Part shown: in pieces, positions 7,066-15,321 of the stretch | Position numbering within the stretch: position 1 is the first letter of the stretch | Layout: every line of letters begins with the position of its first letter | From: a virus | Strand: one strand, 5' to 3' | Length of the DNA stretch: 33,644 nt | IMG/VR virus record: IMGVR_UViG_3300044825_000621 | Location: 1-33,644 of that record | Program-made: the position numbers and the translations under genes | Notes under the pieces: model-generated | Told to the model about the DNA's origin: nothing | The model's database searches: none | The model's input: the letters and a program-made list of their open reading frames with translations, nothing else

Positions 7066-7980
7066 TTACGCGCCTTGCGAACCGTACATACCCAATGGGT
7101 CTGACCAGCCGAAGGAATAACGCTCACGAGCCTTGTAACGAACGTTACCAGTATCGAAGTCGCCGTCCATCGAGTTCTGCAAAGGAGTACGAACAAAGTG
7201 CTTCATGCCGTTAGGAACGTCAGTGGTTAGGAACCATGCGTTCGTGTCGGTCAGGAAGTGGTTGATCGTATAGCCCTCTGGGATCGAACCGTTGTTCTTG
7301 ATCGCGTTGACATCGTTGTCATTGGTACCGACACGGAGTTCGGTTTCCAGCAGACGAGTCGCAACGAACTGGAGAGCAGGAGGAACGATCAGCTTCTTAG
7401 GACGAGCAGCGATCAGCAGGCCACGTTCGTCAGTCCACGCAGCGATCTGAATCACAGCGTTTTCCAGCGAGGTTTCGTTCAGGTCAGCAGGTGTCGAAGG
7501 GATATTCGAGTTAGTGCCGCCAGAAACGAGTGGGTGCGAAGCCGAGAACAGAGGCACGTTGTCGCCGCCGTAATACTGAGCGGAGTTGGTGAAGCCGTTG
7601 TTCAGGACGTTTGCTGCTTTGACTTGCTTGGTGTAAGCCATAGCACGAGCCAGAGCCTTGGTGTAACGAGCAGACAGGCTGTCGTACAGGTTGTCTTCGA
7701 TGGCCTCTTCGGTCAGCGAGAAACCCAAAGCGATGGTTTCGTGGTTATAGCGGGCAGTCCAAGCTTCCTGACCGTTGTCGTACGCGATTGCAGAACCTTC
7801 GTTCTTAACCGGTGCGGCACTAAAGCCAGAGAGTTTGGTTTCTTCTTCAAAGGAACGCTCGGAAGTCTCGGTTTCGTAGATTTCCTTGTGTTCTTCGCCG
7901 TAACGAGCATACTCCATACCGAACAGGGCGTTCAGGCCGGGGAGCAGCTCTTTCAGTAGTTGTGCGCGTGAAATAGCCAT
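7066..7980 (-). CDS. Major capsid protein (HK97-fold, Mu gpT-like style)
   Basis: The protein has 304 residues and starts at an ATG with GGGAG upstream. The N-terminus MAISRAQLLKELLPGLNALF is followed by YARYGEEHKEIYETETSERS, an arm and E-loop-like region. Later blocks include GFSLTEEAIEDNLYDSL, ARAMAYTKQVKAANVLNNGF, PLFSASHPLVSGGTNSN and RPKKLIVPPALQFVATRLLE. These are typical of Mu gpT-type major head proteins: the SxxHPL motif, then KxLIVPPxL, then the late VPNG/F-rich strand. Position downstream of scaffold and upstream of a strong terminator agrees. It should be the most abundant virion protein. Confidence 0.9.
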   Translation of the reverse strand: MAISRAQLLKELLPGLNALFGMEYARYGEEHKEIYETETSERSFEEETKLSGFSAAPVKNEGSAIAYDNGQEAWTARYNHETIALGFSLTEEAIEDNLYDSLSARYTKALARAMAYTKQVKAANVLNNGFTNSAQYYGGDNVPLFSASHPLVSGGTNSNIPSTPADLNETSLENAVIQIAAWTDERGLLIAARPKKLIVPPALQFVATRLLETELRVGTNDNDVNAIKNNGSIPEGYTINHFLTDTNAWFLTTDVPNGMKHFVRTPLQNSMDGDFDTGNVRYKARERYSFGWSDPLGMYGSQGA

Positions 7981-7992
7981 GGTTTAACTCCC

Positions 7993-8691
7993 TTATACGT
8001 TGAACTGACCGTTCGGATTCAGGTAGCAATGACCACCTGTCACGGTACTAGTAGTTACATAGACCAGCGGACTTCCGGATGCAGTCGTGGAAGATACGAT
8101 ATGAGCCGCATTCCACTTAACAATCACTTCGCTGTAATTGCCGCTCGAATTGGTAGTCTCTTCTACCAAACCAACGACACGCAACGGGAGCGTAGCAACA
8201 GTGCTATCTGCCGCATTGTATGCGCCGATGTTGGAATTGCCAGAGATTGTGGTATTCGCGGCGGGCTGAGAAATACCCAAGTTGCTGCCAAGAATAGTGC
8301 CAGCAATAGGGGTGATGGTGGTCGAAGTTGAACCGCCAGTCACAGCAACCTTGAACAGTTGATCTGGATCATCTGCTACATAAGCCAGAATGTCGTCAGC
8401 AGTAACGCCACCCGGATACGAGTTGGCAAACAGCTTCTGACCTGTCGAGGGGTTGGTATAGCTGCAACCAAGAAACACGCCAACAATACCATTAGCACTA
8501 ATGGTAGCGGTGCCAGTCTCTTTCTCGATGGTGCCGTCAGTAGTGTTGAACTTAACTACGTCGCCGTTATTAATAACGGTAGCGTAGGCGCTTGCAATCG
8601 GGAGTTCACGGGTTTGACCCGCAAACACCTGACCGCCGATCAGATTGATCGGTTTTAGCCCGTAGGGGGCTGATACAGTCGGATAAGCCAT
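7993..8691 (-). CDS. Capsid decoration or head structural protein
   Basis: The protein has 232 residues and starts at an ATG with GGAG upstream. It begins MAYPTVSAPYGLKPINLIGG, followed by a beta-rich Thr/Ser/Gly domain with NGIVGVFLGCSYTNPSTGQK and PLRVVGLVEETTNSSGNYSE. The N-terminal APYGLKPINLIGG pattern is common in phage proteins encoded directly before the major capsid gene. It lies 12 bases upstream of that gene. A head decoration or stabilising role is likely by analogy with small capsid-stabilising proteins encoded next to the scaffold. Confidence 0.68.
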   Translation of the reverse strand: MAYPTVSAPYGLKPINLIGGQVFAGQTRELPIASAYATVINNGDVVKFNTTDGTIEKETGTATISANGIVGVFLGCSYTNPSTGQKLFANSYPGGVTADDILAYVADDPDQLFKVAVTGGSTSTTITPIAGTILGSNLGISQPAANTTISGNSNIGAYNAADSTVATLPLRVVGLVEETTNSSGNYSEVIVKWNAAHIVSSTTASGSPLVYVTTSTVTGGHCYLNPNGQFNV

Positions 8692-8713
8692 ATTAAGCTC
8701 CAGTAATTAAAAA

Positions 8714-9160
8714 TTAACCTTTCCCAAACGACGTTGTAGACTTTCGTTCATTGAACAGCGGCATACGCGGATCGTTTTGGCGCATCAAACTGTTATCGAC
8801 AGACTCCATCTGGCCCTCTGCTTGATTCTGGTAATAAGAATTACGCTGATCAACAAGTTCCTTCGGGGTCTTACAAAGTAACAGTCCGCCAACCTCGACA
8901 TTGTCTTTGAATCGACTTGTCGGATCGACTAGCAGTTGGAATTTTGGCTGCTCCTCAATCTTGACTGGCTCCCATCCCTCACGCAGCTTTGCGGAAAGAT
9001 TACGCGGATCAGAATTGTTCAAGGTTGAAATGCGAATCCATCTGTACGCGAAGCCGGGTTGCTTATCTGGTTCAGGGAGAAGCTCTGGCGGTGTCCACTG
9101 CTTAGGACGCGCCGACTCGTCACGCGTTTCTGTATTACGGGGTGCTCTGTTTTCAGCCAT
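8714..9160 (-). CDS. Head assembly protein of unknown function
   Basis: The protein has 148 residues, with charged Pro-rich ends and a compact middle: FAYRWIRISTLNNSDPRNLS, LREGWEPVKIEEQP and VGGLLLCKTPKELVDQRNSY. The C-terminal tail is disordered (MRQNDPRMPLFNERKSTTSF). Genes of this kind lie between scaffold and capsid genes in related phages, but I know no function. It overlaps the scaffold gene by 8 bases, so the two are co-translated. A capsid assembly role is inferred from position. Confidence 0.62.
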   Translation of the reverse strand: MAENRAPRNTETRDESARPKQWTPPELLPEPDKQPGFAYRWIRISTLNNSDPRNLSAKLREGWEPVKIEEQPKFQLLVDPTSRFKDNVEVGGLLLCKTPKELVDQRNSYYQNQAEGQMESVDNSLMRQNDPRMPLFNERKSTTSFGKG

Positions 9161-10121
9161 TTTGGGCCTCCATTTTCATCTTCTCACGGACATATTGCTC
9201 AGGTGTTAACCCGAGGCGCTTGGCAATGTTCAGTTCCGACTGCTTCAGCACAATCTTTTTGGAGGCTGTGCTTCGGGTCGCTGGTGCCACGACCGTAGAA
9301 GGTTTTTCTGTACGCTGCTGTCTTGTCGGCTGCGTTTCGTCCTGCCTTCGGTCCTCGAAATAATCGGGGAACCGGCGGCGCATAGTCTCATCGACTTTCG
9401 CCCAATACTCATCAGTACTGGGGTAGCTAGACCCATACTGATTAACCAGCTTTTGATGCAAACCAAGTGCAAGGCTGGTCATTTCCTCATCCTTACCGAA
9501 CCATGTATTGCGCTCTTGCCACGCAACAGCCCGTTGGTCAGGACGAGGCACTTGATTTTCTGATGCGACTTTTACATCATCTTCTTGCTGTTGTAAAGCA
9601 GGAACATATTCTTGCGCTTTTTGCAACTTAAACTGTGCTGCGTTTAGTTGTTTCTGCGCAGTAATAATGGCATCAGAATCGCCCATGTCATAGGCGTCTT
9701 TGTATGCCTTCTCTGCCGACTTAAGTTCTAACTCTGCTGCATTCTTGTAGGTATGCAAGAAGGATATTTCTCCCTCTGTGATCCTAGATCTAAGCTTCTG
9801 GTTCTCAGCGTAAATTCGCTGCGCCAACTCTTCTGCCGCTTGGCGCTCACGCAAGGCTTGATCTTTCTCCCGGCGCTCATCGTGCCAGACCTTCTTCATC
9901 TGCTTGAGCTTGACCTTTACGTTCTCGGAATATTCTTCCAAGTCGTCTTTTTCTAGATCTTCAACCAAGTCCTTTGGCAGAGGGGTGCGGCCTCTATCTT
10001 CCGGCGGGGTATCGTCCTCAATCTCAAACTCAATATCATCATCCACAGGCTTAGCCTTGGACTCCGTTTCCTTCTGCTCATCAGGAAATTGAAATTCAAC
10101 TTCATCCATCTTTTTAACCAT
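9153..10121 (-). CDS. Capsid scaffolding protein
   Basis: The protein has 322 residues. An acidic N-terminus (about residues 1-60, with DDDIEFEIEDDTPPEDRG) precedes a long coiled coil (about residues 60-190) rich in Glu, Lys, Gln and Ala. The C-terminal basic segment contains TASKKIVLKQSELNIAKRLG and LTPEQYVREKMKMEAQNG. An acidic start, coiled-coil middle and small basic C-terminal helix that binds capsid are the signature of phage scaffolding proteins. Position between portal and capsid genes agrees. No protease domain is visible. Confidence 0.85.
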   Translation of the reverse strand: MVKKMDEVEFQFPDEQKETESKAKPVDDDIEFEIEDDTPPEDRGRTPLPKDLVEDLEKDDLEEYSENVKVKLKQMKKVWHDERREKDQALRERQAAEELAQRIYAENQKLRSRITEGEISFLHTYKNAAELELKSAEKAYKDAYDMGDSDAIITAQKQLNAAQFKLQKAQEYVPALQQQEDDVKVASENQVPRPDQRAVAWQERNTWFGKDEEMTSLALGLHQKLVNQYGSSYPSTDEYWAKVDETMRRRFPDYFEDRRQDETQPTRQQRTEKPSTVVAPATRSTASKKIVLKQSELNIAKRLGLTPEQYVREKMKMEAQNG

Positions 10122-10132
10122 TTGTTTCTCCT

Positions 10133-10534
10133 TTATGCACGGCTAATTCCGCGTGGGTCTTGGACCACCGCTTCAACCGTGTCGTCATTGATCAAACGGA
10201 ATTCGCGTCCGTGGATCTTCAACCGTGTGCCAGAATTTGGGCGAGCGAGAATAAAATCACCCTCTTTGCACCACGGCCCTGTTGGGAACCTTTTCTCATC
10301 CTTGTAGCAATCAGGTCCCATCTTCACTACAAAAAATACTGTAGCCAGCACTTCTTCAAATCTCCGCGTTTCGTCCGCTTTGAAAATGCCGCTTTCGTAT
10401 TTGTCTTCCGCCTCTGGTAGAGCCACAAGGATGTGGTATCCAACAGGTTCTGGAAGTTGCTTCGCTTTCTCCTCTGCTGATTGAGGCAGAGTAGATACTT
10501 CACCGCTTTCTGTGGCGATGGCGATATCAGTCAT
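10133..10534 (-). CDS. GroES-like co-chaperonin (chaperonin 10 family)
   Basis: The protein has 133 residues. After a 30-residue leader, PVGYHILVALPEAEDKYESG matches the first strands of GroES, which read as a phrase of the type HDRVLVKPLEAEEKTAGGI. The middle ADETRRFEEVLATVFFVVKM covers the mobile-loop exit and second strand. GDFILARPNSGTRLKIHGRE and DDTVEAVVQDP match the closing strands. It should form a heptameric cap on host GroEL to fold the capsid protein, like T4 gp31. It lies among head genes, between the 64-aa gene and scaffold, and overlaps the former by 8 bases. Confidence 0.82.
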   Translation of the reverse strand: MTDIAIATESGEVSTLPQSAEEKAKQLPEPVGYHILVALPEAEDKYESGIFKADETRRFEEVLATVFFVVKMGPDCYKDEKRFPTGPWCKEGDFILARPNSGTRLKIHGREFRLINDDTVEAVVQDPRGISRA

Positions 10535-10721
10535 CAGATTGCTCCATAAGTTTTTTGAGGTCTAAAATAAAACCCTCTGCAAGGGATAGACCCCTAATCT
10601 CCCCGCAAAGTTTTTGATACTCAGCAAAGTCTCGACAGGAGTTGGTGGCTACCGCCTCGACTAACTGCTGACGTTTTTCACGCAATTGCTCAAGAACAAC
10701 CTCAAGCGTTTTGTCCATCAT
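10527..10721 (-). CDS. Small helical protein (64 aa) between portal and GroES-like genes
   Basis: The protein has 64 residues and is mostly helical: MMDKTLEVVLEQLREKRQQL, then RDFAEYQKLCGEIRGLSLA and LDLKKLMEQSDD. The ATG overlaps the portal stop (ATGA) after an AGAGGTGA ribosome site. It resembles short coiled-coil proteins found next to phage head genes. Its role is unknown; it may assist assembly. Its length and coupling argue that it is real. Confidence 0.68.
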   Translation of the reverse strand: MMDKTLEVVLEQLREKRQQLVEAVATNSCRDFAEYQKLCGEIRGLSLAEGFILDLKKLMEQSDD

Positions 10722-13180
10722 TCACCTCTTGTCGGTGGTTTCTCTCTAGCTGTGATGGCACGTTCTTTGGCTATTTGTGAGCCAACCTTGATGCCCTCCA
10801 ACTCCATTTTGCCTTCGAACTCTTGTCGATCTTTGGCAGCTTTTGCTCCAACTTGCATGCCTGCAATTTCCTTCTGTGCAGCGATGCGTTCCTTCTCAAT
10901 CTCCAGTTGATCTGCTTTTGTCGCAGCGTCAATCTGAAGTTTTTGCTTCTTGACCTCAAGCTCACCAGCTTTGATAGCAAGCTCTTGCTGTTGCATTTGA
11001 ACGATAGGATCTTGTGCCGCTTGCTGTGCTTGTTGTTGCGCAGCTTCAGCTTGATCCTTTTGCAACAGTTTTCCAGCAGCAGCAGCCATCATGCGTGAGA
11101 TCTCAATCTCAACATCCTCAGACATATCCTCATCCATCTTAGGCAGAGGAATACCAAGCTGCTCTTCAATCTGTTTGCGATATTCAAACGCAACGTGCTC
11201 TGCAATGTGTGCTTGCAGCGCTGCCATCATCACACCTGCTTGCGGATTTTGACCGATGATTTTTTGAATCTTCGGATCTTGTGCGGCAGAAATGTGGACC
11301 TGAATGTGCGCTTCGTGGTCTTGATACACGAATGCTTTAACAGGCTTGTTGTTCAAGATCGCCATGTTTTCGGACACAGGATCTTTGGGCTTTTGGTCTT
11401 CGGCAGTAGGAATAAGTTTTCCAATATTCTTAATGCCGAGTACTTCTAACATCTGGCGATTCAGTTCTACCTGATCATAGATTTGCGGGTTTTGTGACGC
11501 CATCTGCATGACAGCTTGATACTGAACTACCTTCTGCGACATCGTTGCCGCGTTGGGATCAGACACAGGGATGATGTCCACCATGTCGTAATCCGAACTC
11601 TTTGCTTGCGGCGTACCATCAACTGGCACATAGTCATAATCACTAGGTGCATAGTCTTTGATGATCTCTTTGAGCAAGCGGAATTCTTCTTTCATGGCAA
11701 AGTGAATGCGAGCCTGTACTGCGCTCATCACTTTTAACTGCCTCTCAAGAATTGCCAATGTAGTCCCAACCGGGGACTGTGAAGACATGTCACTAACTTT
11801 TAAATCTGCTGCGGAAGCAAAGCGTCTGCCTTCTTCCACAATCTGATTCATCAGTTGGAACAGGACCTGACTTGGTTCTTTGTACGGGAGTGGCAGGATG
11901 TTGTCGCGTATCGTGCCCGACGCAACGTCAACGTCTCTCCATTCACCCGGTGCAATCGGTGTGTCGTCTCCTTTGGTGCGCATGCCCTTAGACTTAAGAC
12001 CACCCGGCAGATTGCTAAGGGTGCCAGCATCAACAAGCTGGCGAATAATAGAAGTACCAGACTTAGCAAACGCCCCAAGAAGATGAATGAGGCCAAAATA
12101 GTAGAAACCAAATCCCGGAATGTATCCATAGTGTACGAAGTGTTGGCGCTTCAATTTGGCTTTGTCATCTGGCCTCCAGTTACGACGGATTGCCAGCACT
12201 TTGCGTGACTCTTTGTCGATAGTCACAATATAAGGAATGGCGATTCCAGTTTTTTCACCGTCATCGTCCTTATCTTCGTAGCCTTCGAGGTCCAGATCCA
12301 CCTGTATCTCGAGGAATTTGTATCGATCATCAGATGTAGCGCGGAATCCCATCTTTTCCGCAATCTTTTTCTCTACATCGTCCAGCGTATTTTGTGGTTC
12401 TGGTAAATCTACGTCACGATAGAACCCAGCAACGACCAGTTTCCTGTATTCGTTCTCTGTTTTACGCATGATGTGCGTAACACGCGGGGAAGTTTTGAGA
12501 TTGCTTGCGCCGTAAGGGACAACTACGTCCTCGGCTGGGACAAAAATCGCAGTTTCGCGACCTAATGATGGGTCAAAGTAGACTTTCTTGAACGCATTGC
12601 CAGCAAGACCCAAGCCCCACAGCATTCTTTCGTGTTCTGGGCGGTATTCTGTGTTCTTTACAGTAAGGCGATAGTTCATATCGTCCTTAACTCGCAGTGC
12701 AGCGTCACGAATTTTGGGAGTTTCCTTGCCAATGATCTGTGTTTTCACTGGGCCCGATGCAGGAAACGTTTCCATGATCGTTTCTGACTGAAACTTCACC
12801 AGAGTTTCTGCCATGATGGGGTGGTAAACGCCGCATGCGCCTTCCCATGGCTCTGATCTCTCCTCTATCTTCATGCCGAGAAGCTCTAGGCCATCGACAT
12901 AAGTCTGCATCCAGTCTTTTCTTGAGTTGTTGTCGTCCTCATACGCGTCAACCAACTCATTTGCCAACTCTTCTAGCGTGTCTTCACTAATATACTCAGC
13001 CAGATTTGCCGCAAAATCGTCTTCAGATTCTTCGTCCGGCTCGATTTCAATCTCAAGGCCGGGCATTCCTATTCTCACCGACTCCGGATCTTCGATCTCA
13101 ATCTCAAATTCTGGCTCTTCCGTCATTGCGTCCAGACCGATAGGTGCCTGATAGAGTGCTTTATCAATATTTGTCGCCAT
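10718..13180 (-). CDS. Portal protein (large podovirus-type)
   Basis: The protein has 820 residues. The acidic N-terminus (about residues 20-75) precedes a core with RKDWMQTYVDGLELLGMK, ACGVYHPIMAETLVKFQSE, HERMLWGLGLAGNAFKKVYF and EDVVVPYGASNLKTSPRVTH. The C-terminal region (about residues 640-820) is a long Gln/Ala/Lys coiled coil. This size and motif order fit large portals of podovirus-like phages, which form the dodecameric DNA gate at one capsid vertex. It is directly downstream of the large terminase gene, its docking partner. Confidence 0.85.
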   Translation of the reverse strand: MATNIDKALYQAPIGLDAMTEEPEFEIEIEDPESVRIGMPGLEIEIEPDEESEDDFAANLAEYISEDTLEELANELVDAYEDDNNSRKDWMQTYVDGLELLGMKIEERSEPWEGACGVYHPIMAETLVKFQSETIMETFPASGPVKTQIIGKETPKIRDAALRVKDDMNYRLTVKNTEYRPEHERMLWGLGLAGNAFKKVYFDPSLGRETAIFVPAEDVVVPYGASNLKTSPRVTHIMRKTENEYRKLVVAGFYRDVDLPEPQNTLDDVEKKIAEKMGFRATSDDRYKFLEIQVDLDLEGYEDKDDDGEKTGIAIPYIVTIDKESRKVLAIRRNWRPDDKAKLKRQHFVHYGYIPGFGFYYFGLIHLLGAFAKSGTSIIRQLVDAGTLSNLPGGLKSKGMRTKGDDTPIAPGEWRDVDVASGTIRDNILPLPYKEPSQVLFQLMNQIVEEGRRFASAADLKVSDMSSQSPVGTTLAILERQLKVMSAVQARIHFAMKEEFRLLKEIIKDYAPSDYDYVPVDGTPQAKSSDYDMVDIIPVSDPNAATMSQKVVQYQAVMQMASQNPQIYDQVELNRQMLEVLGIKNIGKLIPTAEDQKPKDPVSENMAILNNKPVKAFVYQDHEAHIQVHISAAQDPKIQKIIGQNPQAGVMMAALQAHIAEHVAFEYRKQIEEQLGIPLPKMDEDMSEDVEIEISRMMAAAAGKLLQKDQAEAAQQQAQQAAQDPIVQMQQQELAIKAGELEVKKQKLQIDAATKADQLEIEKERIAAQKEIAGMQVGAKAAKDRQEFEGKMELEGIKVGSQIAKERAITAREKPPTRGE

Positions 13181-13188
13181 GATTGTCC

Positions 13189-14664
13189 TTAGTAATAAGA
13201 GCGTTTGCGGCGAAAGCCCATAGGCTCATCTTCTTCGTCCGAATCCAAACGCAAAAACCCGCCTTGCCTAAACCTCATCAAGGCTTGTACGCTGGAGTCA
13301 ACCAAGTCATCGTGCTCAGCATTGGGAAACCTAGCCATTTCCTCGATAACTTCGTCCGCCCAGCGCGTCTCAGGTGCCCACACTTTACCCGAACTAAACA
13401 AATCTGTAACCGAATTCAGACGCACAAACTTGTCATTCCCCCGGCTTGGCGTGTAGTCCTGAACGTACACCCCCATCCGCCGTAATTCGTGGATCAACGG
13501 CGCACCCGCGGCCTTCGCTTCAATAATGCAGGAGTCCGGCTCCCACTCGTCATACATCTCTTTGGCCTTTTGCTTTAACTCCGGGAACTCCATCTTCTCC
13601 TTAAAGGCGTCCAGCAGGATGATATTCACATCATTCTCGTCCTCATCCTTGTAGAAAACTCCCCAAGTCGTACAGGCAGAATAGTCAGCCCGCTGGCTTT
13701 TGGTAAAGGCCGTATCCCAAGACTGGATGACGTACTCACACCGGGGCGGTCTGCTGCCCTCCCACCGTTTCCACCAGTCCCGTTTTACTATCGCCCCCTC
13801 TTCACCCGTCGGTTTCTGCTGATACTGGGCGTTCCACTTATAAGGTGGCAGTTCTTCCTTCAACGCCTCTAGTTCCGTCAAGCTCCAGAACTCAGGCCAG
13901 AGCGGATTCCCGGACGGCATGATCGCCGGTAGCTCTATCAACTCCCAATCTGTATTGTCAGACTTCAGTACCCGGCCTGTCAGATCCTTGTCCGACCACC
14001 GCGTCATCACAATAATGATCGCCCCGCCCGGCTGAAGTCGCTGCCGTGGACCCGAGGTGTACCACTCATACACATTATCAAAGACAGTAGGATCACCCTG
14101 CGCCAGCCGCGCTTCCTGTTCGGAATGTGGGTCATCAATGATCAGTAGATCCGCACCCTTACCAGTAACAGTACCGCCAACACCGATAGCAAAGTAATCA
14201 CCGTTGTGATTAGTAGCCCAACGACCGGCAGCTTTGGAGTCAGCCCGCAACGCCACATTTGGAAAAATTTTTGCATACTGCTCCGAATCCACCAGATTCC
14301 TGACCTTACGACCAAAACCCACCGCCAGATCCGCCGTGTTAGATGTCTGGATAACCTTCTTGTCCGGGTACTTCCCCAAGAACCACGCCGGTAACATGTT
14401 GGACGCAAACTCCGATTTCGTATGACGCGGCGGCATATTAATAATCAACCGCTTTAACTTCCCCTCAGCGATCTCCTCGAACTTCTTAGCCATCAGGGCA
14501 TGGTGCCGCCCATGTATAAAGCCCGGCCACATCTCATGGACAAAAGCCATAAAAGACTTCTGCGCCTTCTCCCGCTTCACCGCATCCCGATATTGCGATA
14601 CCTGCTCCAGCAGCTTCTCCTGCTCAGCCATAGGTAACTGCGATATCAGTTCACTCAGATCCAT
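13189..14664 (-). CDS. terL: Terminase large subunit
   Basis: The ATG at 14664 overlaps the stop of the zinc protein as TAATG and is preferred to a TTG six codons earlier, giving 491 residues. The ATPase half has the Walker A-type loop PPRHTKSE (about residues 78-85) and Walker B LLIIDDPH (about residues 173-180). The C-terminal RNase H-like nuclease half shows SWDTAFTKSQRADYSA, CIIEAKAAGAPLIHEL and the closing NAEHDDLVDSSVQAL. It powers DNA packaging through the portal and cuts the concatemer. It lies between the zinc protein and portal genes. Confidence 0.95.
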   Translation of the reverse strand: MDLSELISQLPMAEQEKLLEQVSQYRDAVKREKAQKSFMAFVHEMWPGFIHGRHHALMAKKFEEIAEGKLKRLIINMPPRHTKSEFASNMLPAWFLGKYPDKKVIQTSNTADLAVGFGRKVRNLVDSEQYAKIFPNVALRADSKAAGRWATNHNGDYFAIGVGGTVTGKGADLLIIDDPHSEQEARLAQGDPTVFDNVYEWYTSGPRQRLQPGGAIIIVMTRWSDKDLTGRVLKSDNTDWELIELPAIMPSGNPLWPEFWSLTELEALKEELPPYKWNAQYQQKPTGEEGAIVKRDWWKRWEGSRPPRCEYVIQSWDTAFTKSQRADYSACTTWGVFYKDEDENDVNIILLDAFKEKMEFPELKQKAKEMYDEWEPDSCIIEAKAAGAPLIHELRRMGVYVQDYTPSRGNDKFVRLNSVTDLFSSGKVWAPETRWADEVIEEMARFPNAEHDDLVDSSVQALMRFRQGGFLRLDSDEEDEPMGFRRKRSYY

Positions 14665-14918
14665 TAATACCCCGGCTCCCAAGGACTATTCTTCCGGTGG
14701 CGCATACCCGCCGGTGAAAGACTATCTGCCTCAAATTTTTGTTCTGGCGCTTTACCAGTCGCCACATATCCCGTACCTGTCTTCACCCCATGATTGCCGC
14801 ACGTAAAACACATAGGCGTAGACGGGCTGTACACCCTACGACAACAAGGACACTGCCACCCCTGCTGAACCATTGCCGGATATCCCCAATGATCACTTGG
14901 ACTCATTACGTATGTCAT
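14664..14918 (-). CDS. Zinc-ribbon protein upstream of terL
   Basis: The protein has 84 residues with two Cys pairs, CPCC (around residues 23-26) and CFTC (around residues 37-40), spaced for one zinc ion. The C-terminus is Pro/Gly-rich (GYVATGKAPEQKFEADSLSP). A GGGGGTGAT ribosome site precedes the ATG, and its stop is fused to the terL start (TAATG). Small zinc proteins beside terminase genes can assist packaging, but I cannot confirm that here. It follows the terminator of the LexA-like gene. Confidence 0.72.
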   Translation of the reverse strand: MTYVMSPSDHWGYPAMVQQGWQCPCCRRVYSPSTPMCFTCGNHGVKTGTGYVATGKAPEQKFEADSLSPAGMRHRKNSPWEPGY

Positions 14919-14927
14919 ATCACCCCC

Positions 14928-14950
14928 AAAAACGACGCCGCGTCGTTTTT
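14928..14950. terminator. Bidirectional terminator-like hairpin after the LexA-like gene
   Basis: This is a perfect 10-bp inverted repeat, AAAAACGACG and CGTCGTTTTT, with a 3-base loop. It overlaps the stop codon of the LexA-like gene and lies 10 bases upstream of the zinc-protein start. The T-run on either strand allows it to stop transcripts in both directions. It would make the regulator a separate short transcription unit. Confidence 0.8.
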
Positions 14951-15249
14951 CAATCTATCTTCCTAAAGTTGATATACACAGGCCGCACACTCCGCCCCGC
15001 TCCCCTCAACTTCTTCAACACACCCAACTTCACCAACCTGTCAATAATCTCACTCGTATTCCCCATCCCGCCCTTACCCCTCAACTTACATATATCCCGT
15101 ATAGACGGCCCAAACCCATACCGCTTCCACCATTCATCCACCACCAAAAACACTTCCTTCTGCGCCGGGGTCATCTTTATCTCCATACACTCGGCCTCCG
15201 TCACCCGAGGCTTGCGTGCCATCTCCCTATTAATCAATAACTTATCCAT
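14950..15249 (-). CDS. LexA-like winged-helix DNA-binding protein without protease domain
   Basis: The protein has 99 residues. After a basic N-terminus, residues 26-95 match the LexA DNA-binding domain in length and order: MTPAQKEVFLVVDEWWKRYG, FGPSIRDICKLRG (first part of the HTH), then NTSEIIDRLVKLGVLKK and a wing with GAGRSVRPVYI. The LexA counterparts are LTARQQEVFDLI, PPTRAEIA and HLKALARKGVI. The autocleavage and dimerisation domain is absent. A palindrome of LexA-box geometry lies 12 bp upstream of the ATG and another near 25209, so it is probably an autorepressor and regulator of the early operon. It may need a partner to dimerise. Confidence 0.75.
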   Translation of the reverse strand: MDKLLINREMARKPRVTEAECMEIKMTPAQKEVFLVVDEWWKRYGFGPSIRDICKLRGKGGMGNTSEIIDRLVKLGVLKKLRGAGRSVRPVYINFRKID

Positions 15250-15260
15250 GTCCCAAAAAC

Positions 15261-15284
15261 CTATCTGGTAATATTACCAGATAG
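15261..15284. promoter_or_regulatory. Perfect 24-bp palindrome, LexA-type operator
   Basis: The arms CTATCTGG and CCAGATAG surround TAATATTA, giving a perfect 24-bp palindrome. Its core is CTGG-N8-CCAG, the same geometry as the E. coli LexA box CTGT-N8-ACAG. It lies 12 bp upstream of the ATG of the LexA-like gene and includes TAATAT, a plausible -10 element on the minus strand. Binding there would block transcription of the regulator itself. Confidence 0.8.
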
Positions 15285-15321
15285 AAGTTGTCTGTTTATT
15301 AACGTCACGGTTTTCATTTTT

